Shown here: positions 56,387-64,000 of the stretch, piece after piece | Numbering within the stretch: the stretch's first letter is position 1 | Layout: every line of letters starts with the position of its first letter | From: Pedobacter ghigonis | Lineage (GTDB): Bacteria > Bacteroidota > Bacteroidia > Sphingobacteriales > Sphingobacteriaceae | Length of the DNA: 64,000 nucleotides | Assembly: GCF_903166585.1 (NCBI RefSeq) | Contig: NZ_CAESCM010000022.1 | Location: 26,419 to 90,418, forward strand | Direction of reading: 5' to 3' | Translations under genes and position numbers: made by a program | The notes under the pieces: model-generated | Databases searched by the model: none | What the model was told of the DNA's origin: nothing | The model's input: the letters and a program-made list of their open reading frames with translations, nothing else

Positions 56387-56745
56387 TTAATGAACTTAAA
56401 AAAAGAACGGGGAACAACCTTTAAGGCTATCCCCCGATTCTAAATTAACGCTCTCTGGTACTAATATAGAACTAATCTTAACTTCCTCCAAAAACCTCAG
56501 GCGCTCCGGGCATACTTGCAAAGCTTAGTGTAACAGAACCATGCTAATATCCGTGTTAAAGTGTAAACCTTACACCTTGAAGTTGTAAAGCTTTTTTGCC
56601 ATTTAAAATATCTTTTGCTGCAGGATCGCTTGGTTAATAAAAAAGCTTTCGGGCATAATTATTTTAAAACAGCTTACTAAATCGTTTTAATATTAGACTA
56701 GAATAATTATTTTTATAAAAAAATAGCTAACCAATTAACTGCTTT
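56387..56745. other. Intergenic region with possible minus-strand gene remnant
   Basis: On the minus strand, frames at about 56636-56556 (PSDPAAKDILNGKKALQLQG...) and 56543-56478 (...SFASMPGAPEVFGGS then stop) read like protein C-terminal coding sequence split by a frameshift. I cannot assign a family. A CGGGG/CCCCG pair near 56407-56437 may form a hairpin after the NTF2-like gene. Otherwise nothing is recognisable. Confidence 0.3.
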
Positions 56746-59259
56746 ATGAAAAGAATAGTAAAACCACTTTTTTTCCTAGTTTCCTGTCTATCAATCCATA
56801 CTTCGCAAGCACAAGTTTTAAATGAGTTTAATAAAGCCCCTCTTAAGCAAGATGTTTATATACAATTGCCAATAGGTAGCATTAAGGCCAAAGGCTGGTT
56901 GTTGAAACAGCTGGAGCAGCAACGCGACGGAGCAACCGGAATGGCAGAAGAACTATATGCAGCAAAAGATGATTTAGGTAAGCAAACCGATTGGTTAGGA
57001 GGTGATGGCAGCAGCTGGGAGCGCGTACCATACTATGTTAAAGGTTTGGTGGCATTAGCTTATACCCTTGATGATGCCGGCTTGAAAGCAAAAGCACAGA
57101 AGTATATTGAGTGGACCTTAAATAGCCAGCAGGCCAACGGCTTGTTTGGGCCGGTTAAAATGAAAGACTGGTGGCCGCGTATGCCGATGATGTATGCCTT
57201 ACAAAACTATTACGAAGCTACAAATGATAGCAGAGTAGTTCCTTTTTTAACTAAGTATTTCAAATATCAGCTGGCCAATCTCGATGCCGAACCATTAAAG
57301 GAATGGGCAAAATCAAGAGCAGGCGATAATATGGAAATCGCCATCTGGCTTTATAACAAAACCGGCGATCAGAATTTGTTAAAGCTGGTAGAAAAATTAA
57401 AGCAGCAGGCTTACCCATGGATTGATATTTACACCAACAACGGATTTTACTTTTATGGCGATGATTTCCAACCTAAACACATGGTTAATGTGGCGCAGGC
57501 ACTTAAATTTCCAGTTGTTTATGCCCAGCTTCACGATAGCCCGGCCAATACTGCGGCCTTTTCTAAAGGGATAGCGCACATCATGCACGATCATGGCCAA
57601 CCAGAAGGCCTGGGCTCCGGAACAGAATTTTTAGCAGGAACAAGCAGCATCGAAGGTGTAGAAACCTGCACAGTGGTAGAGTGGATGCAAAGTCTGGAAA
57701 CAGCTACTAAAATTATCCACGAAGCCAACATTGGCGATCAGCTCGAAAAAGTAGCTTTTAATGCACTACCTGCGCAGTTTAGCCGCGATTTTAAAAACCA
57801 TTCTTATTATACCTTGCCCAATCAGGTTCAGAGCGTACATGGCGAACATGGTTTTAACCAGGATTATGGTTCGGGCATTGTTTCGAGTCCATATTCAGGC
57901 TATGGCTGTTGCCGCTACAACATGCACATGGGCTGGCCTTACTACGTAAAAAACAGCGCCGTAGCTACTCCCGATAAAGGTATCGCCATTATAACCTACG
58001 GACCTATGGAAATAGAGACTTTCGTTAACGGTAACCAAAAAATAAAAATTACCGAAACCACTAACTATCCTTTCGAAGAACAGATTAATTTAAAAGTGTC
58101 ACTTTCATCCGCTGCCACTTTTCCACTGGTATTGCGGGTACCCACCTGGGCTTTAAAACCTGTAGTTAAGTTAAACGGACAGGCTTTAACCGGCGTAAAA
58201 GCTGGCGAAATGTTTAAAATCCAACGAAAATGGCAAAATAACGATCAGCTTGAACTTAGCTTCCCGATGGAAGTGGGCAGCGAGCAACAGGTAAATAATG
58301 CTTTAAGCATCACGCGGGGGCCAATCGTTTATGCCCTCGAAATTAAAGCAGCGAATAAAGTAACCAAAACACATGCTGTTGCAGGTTTCACCGATTATGA
58401 AATCCGTCCCGAATCGCCCTGGAATTACGGATTATCGCTAAACAATGGCAAACTGGGCAGCAACTTCAGGGTTGTGAAATCGGCCATGACTGAAAATCCT
58501 TTTATTGCAGCTACTTCACCGGTTAAATTAAAAGTGCAGGCAAAAAAGATTCCTTCGTGGGGTTTATCTTATCATAAAATGGCGGCCTTCGATGTGCCTT
58601 TTAGTCCGGTACTTTCAACCGAACCTGACGAAGAAGTTACTTTAGTGCCCTATGGATCGGAAAATATCCGTTTAAGTTGCTTCCCGGTAATCGGAACACT
58701 TAAAAAAACAACCAAAAGCCTGACCGAAAATTTTGATCAGGGTATGCCCCGCAATTGGGTGTTTTATGGTGGCGGCTGGTTCTGGAAAGATGGCCAGGTT
58801 AATGCCGCTTCAAACGCAGGTTCGGGAGGCTTTGGTATAAACGGCTCTAAATATGTCGCCAATGGTACCGATTTTAAAGATTTTACCTATCAGGCCGATG
58901 TAAAGATCAATACCCTTGGCGATGCTGGTTTAATGTTCAGGGTTTCAGATCCCGCAATTGGTCCAGACGCTTACCAGGGCTATTACGTAGGTTTAGATCA
59001 GCCCAATGGCAATGTGATTTTTGGCAAAGCCAACGGCCAAAAGTGGGAACTGCTCAAAGCCGAAAAATATCCGGTAGAAATGAATAAAATGTATAGCTTA
59101 AAAGTAGTTGCCAAAGCCGACAAATTTGATATTTTTGTTAACGGTGCTGCTAAACCGGTTCTTTCTGTAGCCGATAGCCAGTACAAGTCGGGTAGTATTG
59201 GGTTGAGGACGTACAAAGCGTTGGCCAGTTTCGATTCGGTAAAGATTAACGCTTTTTAA
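56746..59259 (+). CDS. GH127-type beta-L-arabinofuranosidase with C-terminal lectin-like module
   Basis: The 837-residue protein has a signal peptide ending SQAQV and a GH127 (DUF1680) (alpha/alpha)6 barrel (about 30-430). The zinc/catalytic set is Glu306-Thr-Cys308 and the Cys388-Cys389 pair in YGCCRYN, where the first Cys of the pair is the likely nucleophile. Glu294 is the likely acid/base. Beta-sandwich domains follow. The last ~180 residues (about 660-837) form a concanavalin/DUF1080-like module, with YQADVKINTLGDAGLMFR. Family knowledge: it removes beta-L-arabinofuranose, found on plant arabinan/AGP/extensin glycans. Confidence 0.85.
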   Translation: MKRIVKPLFFLVSCLSIHTSQAQVLNEFNKAPLKQDVYIQLPIGSIKAKGWLLKQLEQQRDGATGMAEELYAAKDDLGKQTDWLGGDGSSWERVPYYVKGLVALAYTLDDAGLKAKAQKYIEWTLNSQQANGLFGPVKMKDWWPRMPMMYALQNYYEATNDSRVVPFLTKYFKYQLANLDAEPLKEWAKSRAGDNMEIAIWLYNKTGDQNLLKLVEKLKQQAYPWIDIYTNNGFYFYGDDFQPKHMVNVAQALKFPVVYAQLHDSPANTAAFSKGIAHIMHDHGQPEGLGSGTEFLAGTSSIEGVETCTVVEWMQSLETATKIIHEANIGDQLEKVAFNALPAQFSRDFKNHSYYTLPNQVQSVHGEHGFNQDYGSGIVSSPYSGYGCCRYNMHMGWPYYVKNSAVATPDKGIAIITYGPMEIETFVNGNQKIKITETTNYPFEEQINLKVSLSSAATFPLVLRVPTWALKPVVKLNGQALTGVKAGEMFKIQRKWQNNDQLELSFPMEVGSEQQVNNALSITRGPIVYALEIKAANKVTKTHAVAGFTDYEIRPESPWNYGLSLNNGKLGSNFRVVKSAMTENPFIAATSPVKLKVQAKKIPSWGLSYHKMAAFDVPFSPVLSTEPDEEVTLVPYGSENIRLSCFPVIGTLKKTTKSLTENFDQGMPRNWVFYGGGWFWKDGQVNAASNAGSGGFGINGSKYVANGTDFKDFTYQADVKINTLGDAGLMFRVSDPAIGPDAYQGYYVGLDQPNGNVIFGKANGQKWELLKAEKYPVEMNKMYSLKVVAKADKFDIFVNGAAKPVLSVADSQYKSGSIGLRTYKALASFDSVKINAF

Positions 59260-59331
59260 CATCGCTTAAACCCCATATCAAACTTTGCGGCAAGAAATTT
59301 GTTAACGTAATTGCTATAAAACAATATAATT

Positions 59332-60195
59332 ATGAAATTATACAAATCAATCCCAATAATGCTCTTTACTGTGGCACTTGCCGCAGGTTGTGTAAGTAAT
59401 AAGAAATATGCCGAACTCCAGGATACTTACGCTAAGTTAAGGGAAAGGAATCAGGAGCTGAGTAATAAATATCAGGATAGCCAGCGCGAATTGAGCGGAA
59501 GCACCAGTAGGGTAAAAAGTTTAGAAGAACAGATTGCTTCGGAAAGGGCAAATGTTAAGGCTTTACAGGATGCCTTAAATAAATGTCTGAATTCAAGCAA
59601 CCAGGGTAATGTAAATATTTCCAAGCTGGTTGATGAGATCAATAGTTCGAATAAATACATTAAGCAACTGGTAAATGCCAAAAACAAAAGCGATTCGCTT
59701 AATATGGTGTTAACTAATAATTTAACCCGATCGTTAAGTCGCGAAGAATTAGGCGATGTTGATGTTCAGGTGCTTAAAGGTGTGGTGTATATCTCGCTGG
59801 CTGATAATATGCTTTATAAATCAGGTAGTTATGAGGTTTCTGATAAAGCAGGCGAAACGTTAAGTAAAATCGCTAAAATTATTAAAGATTACGATACCTA
59901 TGATGTGCTGATTGAAGGTAATACCGATAATGTGCCTATTGCTCAAACCAATATTCGCAACAACTGGGATTTAAGTGCATTGCGTGCCTCATCTGTTGTA
60001 CAGGTACTGCAAACCAAATACGCTGTCGACCCGAAAAGATTAACAGCGGGCGGACGTGGTGAGTTTAATCCGATAGCCGATAATACTACTGCAGGAGGTA
60101 AAGCGAAAAACCGACGTACACAAATCATTATTACACCTAAATTAGATCAGTTTATGGATTTAATTGGTAAAGCTCCGGAGCAATCTCAGAAATAA
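59332..60195 (+). CDS. OmpA-family lipoprotein with coiled coil
   Basis: The 287-residue lipoprotein has its lipobox Cys at 20 (LAAGCVSNKK). A coiled coil (about 28-125) contains SRVKSLEEQIASERANVKAL. The OmpA/MotB-like peptidoglycan-binding domain (about 150-275) has VLIEGNTDNVPI and NRRTQIIITP. It anchors the outer membrane to peptidoglycan and is unrelated to the PUL. A strong hairpin terminator follows. Confidence 0.9.
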   Translation: MKLYKSIPIMLFTVALAAGCVSNKKYAELQDTYAKLRERNQELSNKYQDSQRELSGSTSRVKSLEEQIASERANVKALQDALNKCLNSSNQGNVNISKLVDEINSSNKYIKQLVNAKNKSDSLNMVLTNNLTRSLSREELGDVDVQVLKGVVYISLADNMLYKSGSYEVSDKAGETLSKIAKIIKDYDTYDVLIEGNTDNVPIAQTNIRNNWDLSALRASSVVQVLQTKYAVDPKRLTAGGRGEFNPIADNTTAGGKAKNRRTQIIITPKLDQFMDLIGKAPEQSQK

Positions 60196-60216
60196 ATCCG
60201 GGTTTATAAAATTGAT

Positions 60217-60254
60217 AAATAGGCAGTCCAGTTTTTGGGCTGCCTATTTTGTTT
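60217..60254 (+). terminator. Terminator after OmpA lipoprotein gene
   Basis: A perfect 10-bp stem (AAATAGGCAG with CTGCCTATTT) with a 13-base loop is followed by TTGTTT. Confidence 0.8.
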
Positions 60255-60328
60255 AACGGGTTTAAAACATTTTATTTGATATAACAAAATTACTATCTTG
60301 GAGCGTATTTTTAAACGCTCCATTCTTT

Positions 60329-63300
60329 ATGAAGTTTCCTTTATACTTTGAGGTTCGCTCAAAGATTTTGTCCCTAATTCTGGTTCTTTTCTTTATTGGT
60401 TTCAAGAGTTTTTCGCAAGAAAAGAAATCAAATTACAATTTGCTTTGGCAAATAAGTGGTAATGGCTTAACTAAACCTTCCTATCTTTTTGGCTCAATGC
60501 ACGTTAAAGATAAACGTGCTTTTAATTTTAGCGATTCACTAATAAATGCCATCGAATCCAGTTCGGGCTTTGTATTGGAAGTGCATCCCGATTCTTTAAT
60601 GAAATCGTTTTTTGCGGCCAACGTAGAAAGGACCGGAAAAAAGAAAATAACAGAGCTGATCACAGCCGAACAAATTGCCGAACTCGTTAAGCGGTTCGAA
60701 GCAAAAAATGGTTTTGCACCCGATTCAGCAATGCTGGATAATCCGATTCTTGTGGCCTCGCTAATGAAGAACCATATTAACAGGAAAGACGACATGCAAA
60801 CCTTTGTCGATGCCCATCTCTATGGTATTGCCCGAATCTTGAAAAAAAAGATTTACGGTTTGGAAAAGCCCGAAGACCAGGTGAAACTATTGTATGGCAG
60901 TGATGCTAAGATTGCCGGTTTATTCGATATTGACGAAGAAGCTGCAGCCGAAGACATAGAGAAGATGGTCGAAGTTTATGCAAAAGGCGATTTGAATGGA
61001 ATTACTGGGCTGCTAAGTGAAGAAACTGAAGATCAGCTCGACCTGGTTAATCGAAACGAGGTAATGGCTACTGGCATAATGAAGTTAATGCAAACTGATA
61101 ACCTTTTTGCTGTGGTGGGTGCATCACATATAGCCGGTGAAAAAGGAATAATCGCCTTGCTTAAAAAAGCAGGCTATAGCTTAAGGCCGGTTACAGCTAC
61201 TTTTACCGGCGTAGCCAAAAAATTTAAGGTCGATTATGCTAAAATGGATTGGGTAAAACATAAGGATGTTTCAGAAAACTTTGAAGTAGAATTTCCTGCC
61301 GAACCCATTATTACCAAGGCGATTATTGGTAAATCTTACGTTTCTGCAGATATAATTACCAATATGCACTATGCTGTACAGTCGAGTTATACCGGGCCTC
61401 TCGAGAAAATGACTTCAAAGCAGTATTTAGATACTGTGCTGAGCAAATACTTGAAAAAAGACATGAAATTGGTGAGCAAAAAAAGCGAAAACAGGTATGG
61501 TGGAGTAGGTTTAGCTGTTGAGCTGGAAAAAGAAGGTAAATTTTCGCGTAGTGTACTGGTACATAAAAATTATACCTTATACATGATAAGCGCGGAAGCC
61601 GAAAAAAACAACCTTCACGAAACATATGTAGATAAGTTTTTCTCAACTTTTAAAATTTCTGATGCAGTTACGGCTAAGAACGGCAATTGGCTCGATTACA
61701 AGAATGATTTAGCGGGTTTTAGTTTGAAAATACCCATGCAGCCTGAAGAAAGCACCAAAGAAATACCAAATCCAACTCTTCCGGCACATCCTTATGTAAT
61801 GAACCTGTACACCATGTTGGATAAGGTAAATTTTGTTAGTTATTTATTCCGCTATAACGATTTTCCCGAAGGGATGTACCTGTCTGATAAAAACACATTT
61901 TTTAATGGTATAAAAAGCCAGCTCGAAAAAAATGGTAAAATTGTAGATGGCCCGGTAACCATTTATAAAGATGGCCTCGAAGGGCGCGAAATTGGTATCG
62001 TATTGCAGGGTACTTATATGAAAGTGCAAATGTTTTTGAGGGGTAACCGTTCCTATCTCTTAATGAAACAAAACCAAATGGGGGAGGATAAGATGAAAGA
62101 CGACGAGTATTTTAGTTCGTTTAAAGTTGAAAAATATGTTGAAGGCAAAAGTGATTTCTATAATGTTGATGATTTAAAAGTTTTTACGCCTGCACAACCT
62201 TCAACAGCACCAGAAAAAGATGAAGTAGACCACACTTCGTTTTTGAGCGACAATAAACTCTTTTATTCGCGCAATAAAAATACAGGTGGGGCATATCTCA
62301 TCGGAACAAGCAAAATAAACAAGTATTTTAAAACAACAGATCTCGATTCGCTCTATATAACAACAATCAATAGGATGAAGAAAGAGACAGATAGTATCAT
62401 CAAAACGGAAGATGTTGTTGTAGGTACTTCAAAGGCTAAAGTGTTTACCTATGTAGATAGTGCTTCGGGCTTGCAGAAAAAGGCAAAGTTTTGGATAAAT
62501 GGCGAGCGCTTTTATTATCTGAACTTAATGAGCACTAAAGAAGATCTGGATAGCAAACAAGCGCTCGATTTCTTTAATACTGTAAGTGTAACCACTACGC
62601 CAAAGCCTTTCGATATTAAGGCTTCGAAAGCTAAACTGATTTTTGATCACTTGAAAAGCAAAGATACATTGGTTTATAATCCGGCATTTGGTGCATTAGC
62701 CTACTACGAATTTGATAAGACCGAAATTCCGCTTATTAATGCTGCATTGAGAATTAAATATGCTGACGATACGCTCACCAACGGGGTAAGAGTAAAATTG
62801 ATTAAGGAACTAAGTGCTTTGCAGAAAGAAAAAAGCATCCCCTTATTAAAAGAACTCTTTGCCGATGTTAAAAATACCAGCATCGTCAGAAATCAAGCAC
62901 TAACAGAAGTTGTAAGGTTAGATTCGAACCAGTACGACTGGTATTTGAAAAGCCTTACCGATAATAAAGCCCTGGAGCTGGAGAGTTACTGGTCTACATT
63001 TCGTGCACTTACCGATTCGTTAGCGTATGTATCCAAACATTTTGATCAGGTGTTGTCACTGAAAAATAAGGAACCGTACCGTTCAAGTGTTCTTGGTCTG
63101 ATTTCAGAAATGGTAAGCAGTGAAAAACCCGCATATCTTGCACAAGTGAAGCAAAATAAAGATAAAATTACTGCACAGGCCATGCTCGATTTGGATGGTT
63201 ATTTTAAAGATAACGATAATTATCCCGGGGGTTCGATTTACAGTTACCTGGAGATTTTGCCCGCACTCGATATGCCTGAGTTTACCAACGCCTTTACCAG

Positions 63301-63790
63301 TAAGTTAGTTACCGATTCTAATACTTATCTCGCAACCAGTGCAACGGTAGCCAGAATTAAGGCTGGCTTGGCAGTCGATCAGAAACTGATAGATGCAAAG
63401 TTGGATAGCCTATCCAGCAGGTACGATATTTTAATGGCTTTCGATGCTGTTAAGAAGTTAGATCAGGTGCCTGCTAAATACCTGAAGCACGAAGAAATTG
63501 CCAAACTTTTGCTTACCAATTACATGAGCGAAGAACTCGATTATTCAGAGAAAGTGCAGTTACTGGATAAGATAGAAGAAAATGGAAAAACATATTACGC
63601 GTTTGAATTTATTTATCCCAGAGAGGAAGAAGGAGAAAGCACTACCTATGTTGGCGTTTGCGGCCCTTTTGAATCTGATAATAAGCAGATTAATTTTAAG
63701 CAGTACAAATGTAATAGTGATTTCGAAGTGAAAAGCGACGACTGGCTAAAACAGGTAAAAACTTTAATTACCGGCTTAACTGAAGAGTAA
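60329..63790 (+). CDS. TraB/GumN-family protein with very long C-terminal region
   Basis: The 1153-residue exported protein has a signal peptide (about 1-30). Its N-terminal TraB/GumN domain (about 35-300) has YLFGSMHV (putative metal site) and VGASHIAGEKGIIALL. TraB proteins are usually near 300 residues. Here about 850 more residues follow: two related beta-rich segments (about 300-450, 455-610), then a helical, HEAT-like part (about 760-1110). No known domain name fits the tail. A 7-bp hairpin (GGAGCGT/ACGCTCC, 60300-60321) lies just upstream of the start. Confidence 0.75.
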   Translation: MKFPLYFEVRSKILSLILVLFFIGFKSFSQEKKSNYNLLWQISGNGLTKPSYLFGSMHVKDKRAFNFSDSLINAIESSSGFVLEVHPDSLMKSFFAANVERTGKKKITELITAEQIAELVKRFEAKNGFAPDSAMLDNPILVASLMKNHINRKDDMQTFVDAHLYGIARILKKKIYGLEKPEDQVKLLYGSDAKIAGLFDIDEEAAAEDIEKMVEVYAKGDLNGITGLLSEETEDQLDLVNRNEVMATGIMKLMQTDNLFAVVGASHIAGEKGIIALLKKAGYSLRPVTATFTGVAKKFKVDYAKMDWVKHKDVSENFEVEFPAEPIITKAIIGKSYVSADIITNMHYAVQSSYTGPLEKMTSKQYLDTVLSKYLKKDMKLVSKKSENRYGGVGLAVELEKEGKFSRSVLVHKNYTLYMISAEAEKNNLHETYVDKFFSTFKISDAVTAKNGNWLDYKNDLAGFSLKIPMQPEESTKEIPNPTLPAHPYVMNLYTMLDKVNFVSYLFRYNDFPEGMYLSDKNTFFNGIKSQLEKNGKIVDGPVTIYKDGLEGREIGIVLQGTYMKVQMFLRGNRSYLLMKQNQMGEDKMKDDEYFSSFKVEKYVEGKSDFYNVDDLKVFTPAQPSTAPEKDEVDHTSFLSDNKLFYSRNKNTGGAYLIGTSKINKYFKTTDLDSLYITTINRMKKETDSIIKTEDVVVGTSKAKVFTYVDSASGLQKKAKFWINGERFYYLNLMSTKEDLDSKQALDFFNTVSVTTTPKPFDIKASKAKLIFDHLKSKDTLVYNPAFGALAYYEFDKTEIPLINAALRIKYADDTLTNGVRVKLIKELSALQKEKSIPLLKELFADVKNTSIVRNQALTEVVRLDSNQYDWYLKSLTDNKALELESYWSTFRALTDSLAYVSKHFDQVLSLKNKEPYRSSVLGLISEMVSSEKPAYLAQVKQNKDKITAQAMLDLDGYFKDNDNYPGGSIYSYLEILPALDMPEFTNAFTSKLVTDSNTYLATSATVARIKAGLAVDQKLIDAKLDSLSSRYDILMAFDAVKKLDQVPAKYLKHEEIAKLLLTNYMSEELDYSEKVQLLDKIEENGKTYYAFEFIYPREEEGESTTYVGVCGPFESDNKQINFKQYKCNSDFEVKSDDWLKQVKTLITGLTEE

Positions 63791-63804
63791 TTATACCTCA
63801 AGTG

Positions 63805-63841
63805 CAAAAGAGGCAGTTCAATTGAGCTGCCTCTTTTGTGT
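63805..63841 (+). terminator. Terminator after the TraB/GumN gene
   Basis: CAAAAGAGGCAG and CTGCCTCTTTTG form a 12-bp perfect stem, extendable inward by three pairs. The group II intron begins six bases after the stem, at 63844. Confidence 0.85.
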
Positions 63842-63843
63842 TA

Positions 63844-64000
63844 GTGCGCCGGGCATGGCAATCGACTATAGGGTTAGAGTCCCGAACACGCTTAGCAGTA
63901 GGAAGTGTTAGCTAGAGACAAGGGTGTCGTGGGTGACTGCGAATCTGAAGGAAGTCCGCGGCAAATATGGGGGCTTACGAACAGAAACTGTATACGAGGC
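63844..64000 (+). mobile_element. 5' part of a group II intron (group IIC-like), truncated by window end
   Basis: The element starts with the group II 5' consensus GUGCG. It then has domain I blocks close to those of the Oceanobacillus iheyensis group IIC intron: GGCATGG, CTATAGGGTTAGAGTCCCGA, CAAGGGTGTC, AATCTGAAGGAAG and GCGGCAAA. It sits directly behind a transcription terminator, the known target type of group IIC introns. Domain V, the reverse transcriptase gene and the 3' end lie beyond the window. Confidence 0.85.

Overview
The window looks like a chromosomal segment from a Pedobacter-like member of the Bacteroidota (Sphingobacteriaceae). The grounds are two SusC/SusD pairs, a one-protein hybrid two-component regulator, many exported carbohydrate-active enzymes with Bacteroidota-type lipoprotein signals, moderate-to-low GC and promoter sequences close to the Bacteroidota -7 element. 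The species call is inference.

Left flank (1-16.7 kb). A ChrB-like gene runs off the left edge on the minus strand. A small group follows: a GH35 beta-galactosidase, a GH109-like NAD-dependent glycosidase and a NahK-like sugar kinase, which together suggest salvage of galactose/GalNAc-containing glycans. A minus-strand run encodes a PhyH-type dioxygenase, a 50-residue membrane peptide, a CDP-alcohol phosphatidyltransferase and a GtrA-like protein. Next come an SDR oxidoreductase, a TonB receptor/PepSY membrane protein pair typical of siderophore uptake, a SelW/Rdx-type protein, a TPR-sensor kinase and tRNA-Cys. Two intergenic stretches (about 8.04-8.34 kb and 12.79-13.47 kb) are filled with imperfect repeats.

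Central polysaccharide utilization locus (16.7-46.6 kb, all plus strand). It starts with a sulfatase and a 1348-residue hybrid two-component regulator. A tight enzyme run follows: a BNR-4 beta-propeller (PL24/25/27/GH145 superfamily), a two-module GH43, GH105, DUF2264, a GH43 resembling exo-beta-1,3-galactanases (subfamily 24) and GH35. Then come SusC/SusD pair 1, SusC/SusD pair 2, two surface lipoproteins (DUF5000-type and DUF4998-type) and a GH16 lipoprotein. This set fits arabinogalactan/AGP-type glycans: GH16 would cut the beta-1,3-galactan backbone, the exo-galactanase and GH35 would remove galactose, the BNR-4 protein plus GH105 would remove rhamnose-capped glucuronate, and GH43 (with GH127 further right) would remove arabinose. 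Both susC genes have an almost identical ~80-bp upstream element with two ACCCCT boxes 21 bp apart, probably the binding site of the hybrid regulator.

Right flank (46.6-64 kb). An OmpA-like lipoprotein is followed by a Nudix-type (NrtR-family) regulator divergent from galT-galK, with a perfect 19-bp inverted repeat between them. These genes would feed the galactose released by the locus into the Leloir pathway. Then come a Na+/H+ antiporter, an epoxide-hydrolase-family protein, an RRM protein, a sialate-O-acetylesterase-type esterase, an NTF2-like protein, a GH127 beta-L-arabinofuranosidase-type enzyme, a second OmpA lipoprotein and a very long TraB/GumN protein. The window ends inside the 5' part of a group II intron, apparently group IIC, sitting directly behind a transcription terminator as that class typically does.
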